Shown one piece after another: positions 62,368 through 64,000 of a DNA stretch of 64,000 nt. The notes below the pieces were generated by a model that was not told the origin of the DNA, did no database searches, and worked only from the letters and a program-made list of their open reading frames with translations. Origin of the DNA: Vibrio intestinalis (GTDB lineage Bacteria; Pseudomonadota; Gammaproteobacteria; Enterobacterales; Vibrionaceae). The first letter of the stretch is position 1. Every line of letters begins with the position of its first letter. The stretch lies in assembly GCF_025195085.2 (NCBI RefSeq), contig NZ_JANAVY020000002.1, positions 1 to 64,000 of the forward strand, written 5' to 3'. Made by a program: the position numbers and the translations under genes.

Positions 62368-63036
62368 TTATTTCTTTTCTTCCATTTGCTGTTTCAATTT
62401 CGCTAGCTCTTGCTCAATTTCGTCCTGAGCTTGCAGCTCTGCGAACTCTTGGTCTAGAGACTTACCTTGACCTGTTTTTGCATAGAGATCCGCTTCCGCT
62501 TCTAGCTCATCAATTTTACGTGAATATTGATCAAACTTCGCCATTGCTTCATGAGTTCGTGCTGTATGTAGCTGTTTTTGAACGTCACGACGATTTGTTG
62601 CGGTTTGAGTACGAATTACAATCGCTTGCTGCTTGGCGCGAGTTTCAGTGATTTTGCTTTCCAGCTTGCCAATTTCACCAGTCAACTTGTCAATGGTCTC
62701 TTCAACCAAAGTTTGCTCTGTGTGGAGGCCTTTCAACACATCTTGCAGCTTCTGTTTTTCAATTAAAGCTGCACGTGCTAAATCTTCACGCTGTTTGCTT
62801 AATGCGAGCGTTGCTTTTTCAGCCCAATCGCTAACCTGCTCGTCAATAGCTTCAACCTTACGTGCCAATTCTTTTTTGTCGGCAATCGCCTTCGCTGAGT
62901 TAGTACGCACCTCAACTAACGTGTCTTCCATTTCTTGAATGATTAAGCGGATCATTTTTTCAGGATCTTCCGCTTTATCGAGTAGAGCACTAATGTTTGA
63001 GTTCACAATGTCTGCAAATCGAGAAAAAATACCCAT
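62368..63036 (-). CDS. pspA: Phage shock protein A
   Basis: 222 residues, almost wholly coiled coil, the same length as E. coli PspA. MGIFSRFADIVNSNISALLDKAEDPEKMIRLI is the membrane-binding amphipathic start of PspA/Vipp1 proteins, and AEADLYAKTGQGKSLDQEF ends the core. It binds PspF to keep the operon off and, on stress, oligomerises on the membrane to preserve the proton gradient. First gene of the operon behind a sigma-54-type promoter. GGAGTCACCC precedes the ATG. Confidence 0.96.
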   Translation of the reverse strand: MGIFSRFADIVNSNISALLDKAEDPEKMIRLIIQEMEDTLVEVRTNSAKAIADKKELARKVEAIDEQVSDWAEKATLALSKQREDLARAALIEKQKLQDVLKGLHTEQTLVEETIDKLTGEIGKLESKITETRAKQQAIVIRTQTATNRRDVQKQLHTARTHEAMAKFDQYSRKIDELEAEADLYAKTGQGKSLDQEFAELQAQDEIEQELAKLKQQMEEKK

Positions 63037-63093
63037 GGGTGACTCCTTTACTTGGTAATAACTGAACGAAGATAATCAATCTGCTTGATACAT

Positions 63094-63110
63094 TACAAGT
63101 TGCATGCCAA
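63094..63110 (-). promoter_or_regulatory. Probable sigma-54 promoter of pspABC
   Basis: On the minus strand TTGGCATGCAACTTGTA fits the -24/-12 consensus TTGGCACG-N4-TTGCA with T for C at two positions. It lies 58 bp upstream of pspA, between pspA and the divergent activator gene pspF. Confidence 0.6.
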
Positions 63111-63221
63111 GTTTTAATCCCAATAAAAACAGCGCTTTAGTCATAACTCCTTATCAATCAGCTTGCCTTTATGATGAATTTGACCAACTATAGGTAAAAT
63201 TTACCAACTGAGATAATCGCA

Positions 63222-64000
63222 ATGCAGCAAAACCTAATCGGCGAGTCCCCAGCCTTTCTGGCGGTATTGGATAAAGTGTCCACCTTGGCCGCGATCGAAC
63301 GCCCAGTGCTGATTATTGGCGAGCGTGGTACGGGTAAAGAGCTGATTGCGCAGCGCTTGCACTACTTATCCAAACGTTGGGACCAACCTCTTATCTCGCT
63401 TAACTGTTCAACCTTAAGCGAAGGCTTGATCGACTCTGAACTTTTTGGTCATGAGTCCGGCGCTTTTACTGGCTCTAAAGGACGTCATAAAGGCCGTTTC
63501 GAACGAGCAGAAAATGGCACACTATTCCTTGATGAGCTTGCCACCGCACCGTTATTGGTACAAGAAAAGCTACTTCGAGTGATTGAATACGGGCAATATG
63601 AACGTGTCGGCGGCCACCAGTTAATGAATGCCAATGTTCGTTTGATATGTGCCACCAATGCAGATTTACCGCAAATGGCGCAAAGCGGAGATTTTAGAGC
63701 AGACTTGCTCGATCGCTTAGCCTTTGACGTGGTTCACTTGCCACCACTTAGAGAAAGACTGGAAGACATTCCGTTACTGGCAGAATACTACGCTATTAAA
63801 ATGTGTCGAGAGTTAGGCTTTGAGTACTTTGTGGGCTTTAGCCATGCAGCAATGGGGCAACTATTAGAATACCCGTGGCCGGGTAACGTGCGCGAACTTA
63901 AAAACGTGGTTGAGCGCGCTGTATACCAACACGGTGTGCAAGATTACCCAATTGATCATCTTATCTTTGACCCATTTCAGCGTGAATCCGCAAGCACCAG
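63222..64000 (+). CDS. pspF: Phage shock operon activator PspF (cut by window end)
   Basis: The first 259 codons of a sigma-54 enhancer-binding ATPase. It starts directly with the AAA+ domain, with no receiver domain, as PspF does: Walker A GERGTGKE, the sigma-54-contacting loop GAFTGS in FGHESGAFTGSKGRHKGRF, Walker B GTLFLDELATAPL, and the arginine-finger region FRADLLDRLAFDVVHLPPLRER with GNVRELKNVVERAV. The C-terminal helix-turn-helix would lie beyond the window. Divergent from pspABC, which it activates. Confidence 0.95.
   Translation, partial: MQQNLIGESPAFLAVLDKVSTLAAIERPVLIIGERGTGKELIAQRLHYLSKRWDQPLISLNCSTLSEGLIDSELFGHESGAFTGSKGRHKGRFERAENGTLFLDELATAPLLVQEKLLRVIEYGQYERVGGHQLMNANVRLICATNADLPQMAQSGDFRADLLDRLAFDVVHLPPLRERLEDIPLLAEYYAIKMCRELGFEYFVGFSHAAMGQLLEYPWPGNVRELKNVVERAVYQHGVQDYPIDHLIFDPFQRESAST

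Overview
This window is Vibrionaceae chromosomal DNA, very probably from a Vibrio. The evidence is a gacA(varA)-uvrC-pgsA block near polB, efpL and ihfA, a LuxN-type quorum-sensing kinase, an AspS secretin pilotin beside yciB-yciA-yciI, a VexIJK-like efflux operon, and many cyclic di-GMP enzymes. Base composition looks uniform and mid-range by eye. I see no insertion sequence, integron, prophage or CRISPR array. The content is core or near-core with a large signalling component.

Layout, 0-34 kb: pheST (reverse) ends in a strong terminator. A GNAT acetyltransferase and a haemerythrin-GGDEF protein follow. Next is a three-gene export operon (RND/MMPL pump, LolA-like periplasmic protein, outer-membrane protein) behind a TetR regulator, with four copies of a 13-bp palindrome. 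Then come a sugar-dehydrogenase-like protein, a GGDEF protein paired with a periplasmic CxxCH protein, a four-tRNA operon (Cys, Gly, Leu, Gly), a LacI-like/PAS/GGDEF/EAL protein, gacA-uvrC-pgsA, a DUF3015-DUF4105 pair, polB, a PTS-EIIC/EAL fusion, a nucleotidyltransferase, efpL, a DNA-mimic gene, ihfA, and a TPR-GAF protein with a decayed GGDEF domain. Five proteins tied to cyclic di-GMP lie in 30 kb, each with a different input domain.

Layout, 34-49 kb: an apparently orphan LuxN-like hybrid histidine kinase, then yciB, yciA, yciI, aspS, a fadL porin gene with a FadR operator, several small genes, a ynjBCDF transport operon, an isolated glycosyltransferase-like gene and two RNA-modification genes.

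Layout, 49-64 kb: a chemoreceptor, a sodium/amino-acid symporter behind an exact TyrR box, cardiolipin synthase, metC, tag, a two-adaptor RND efflux operon, and pspABC divergent from pspF (cut by the window end) with a sigma-54 promoter.

The most notable items are the LuxN homologue with no adjacent synthase gene, the operator-rich TetR/MMPL locus, the haem-c/GGDEF pair, and the LacI-like and EIIC sensors fused to cyclic di-GMP output domains. Family assignments come from reading the translations. No searches were run.
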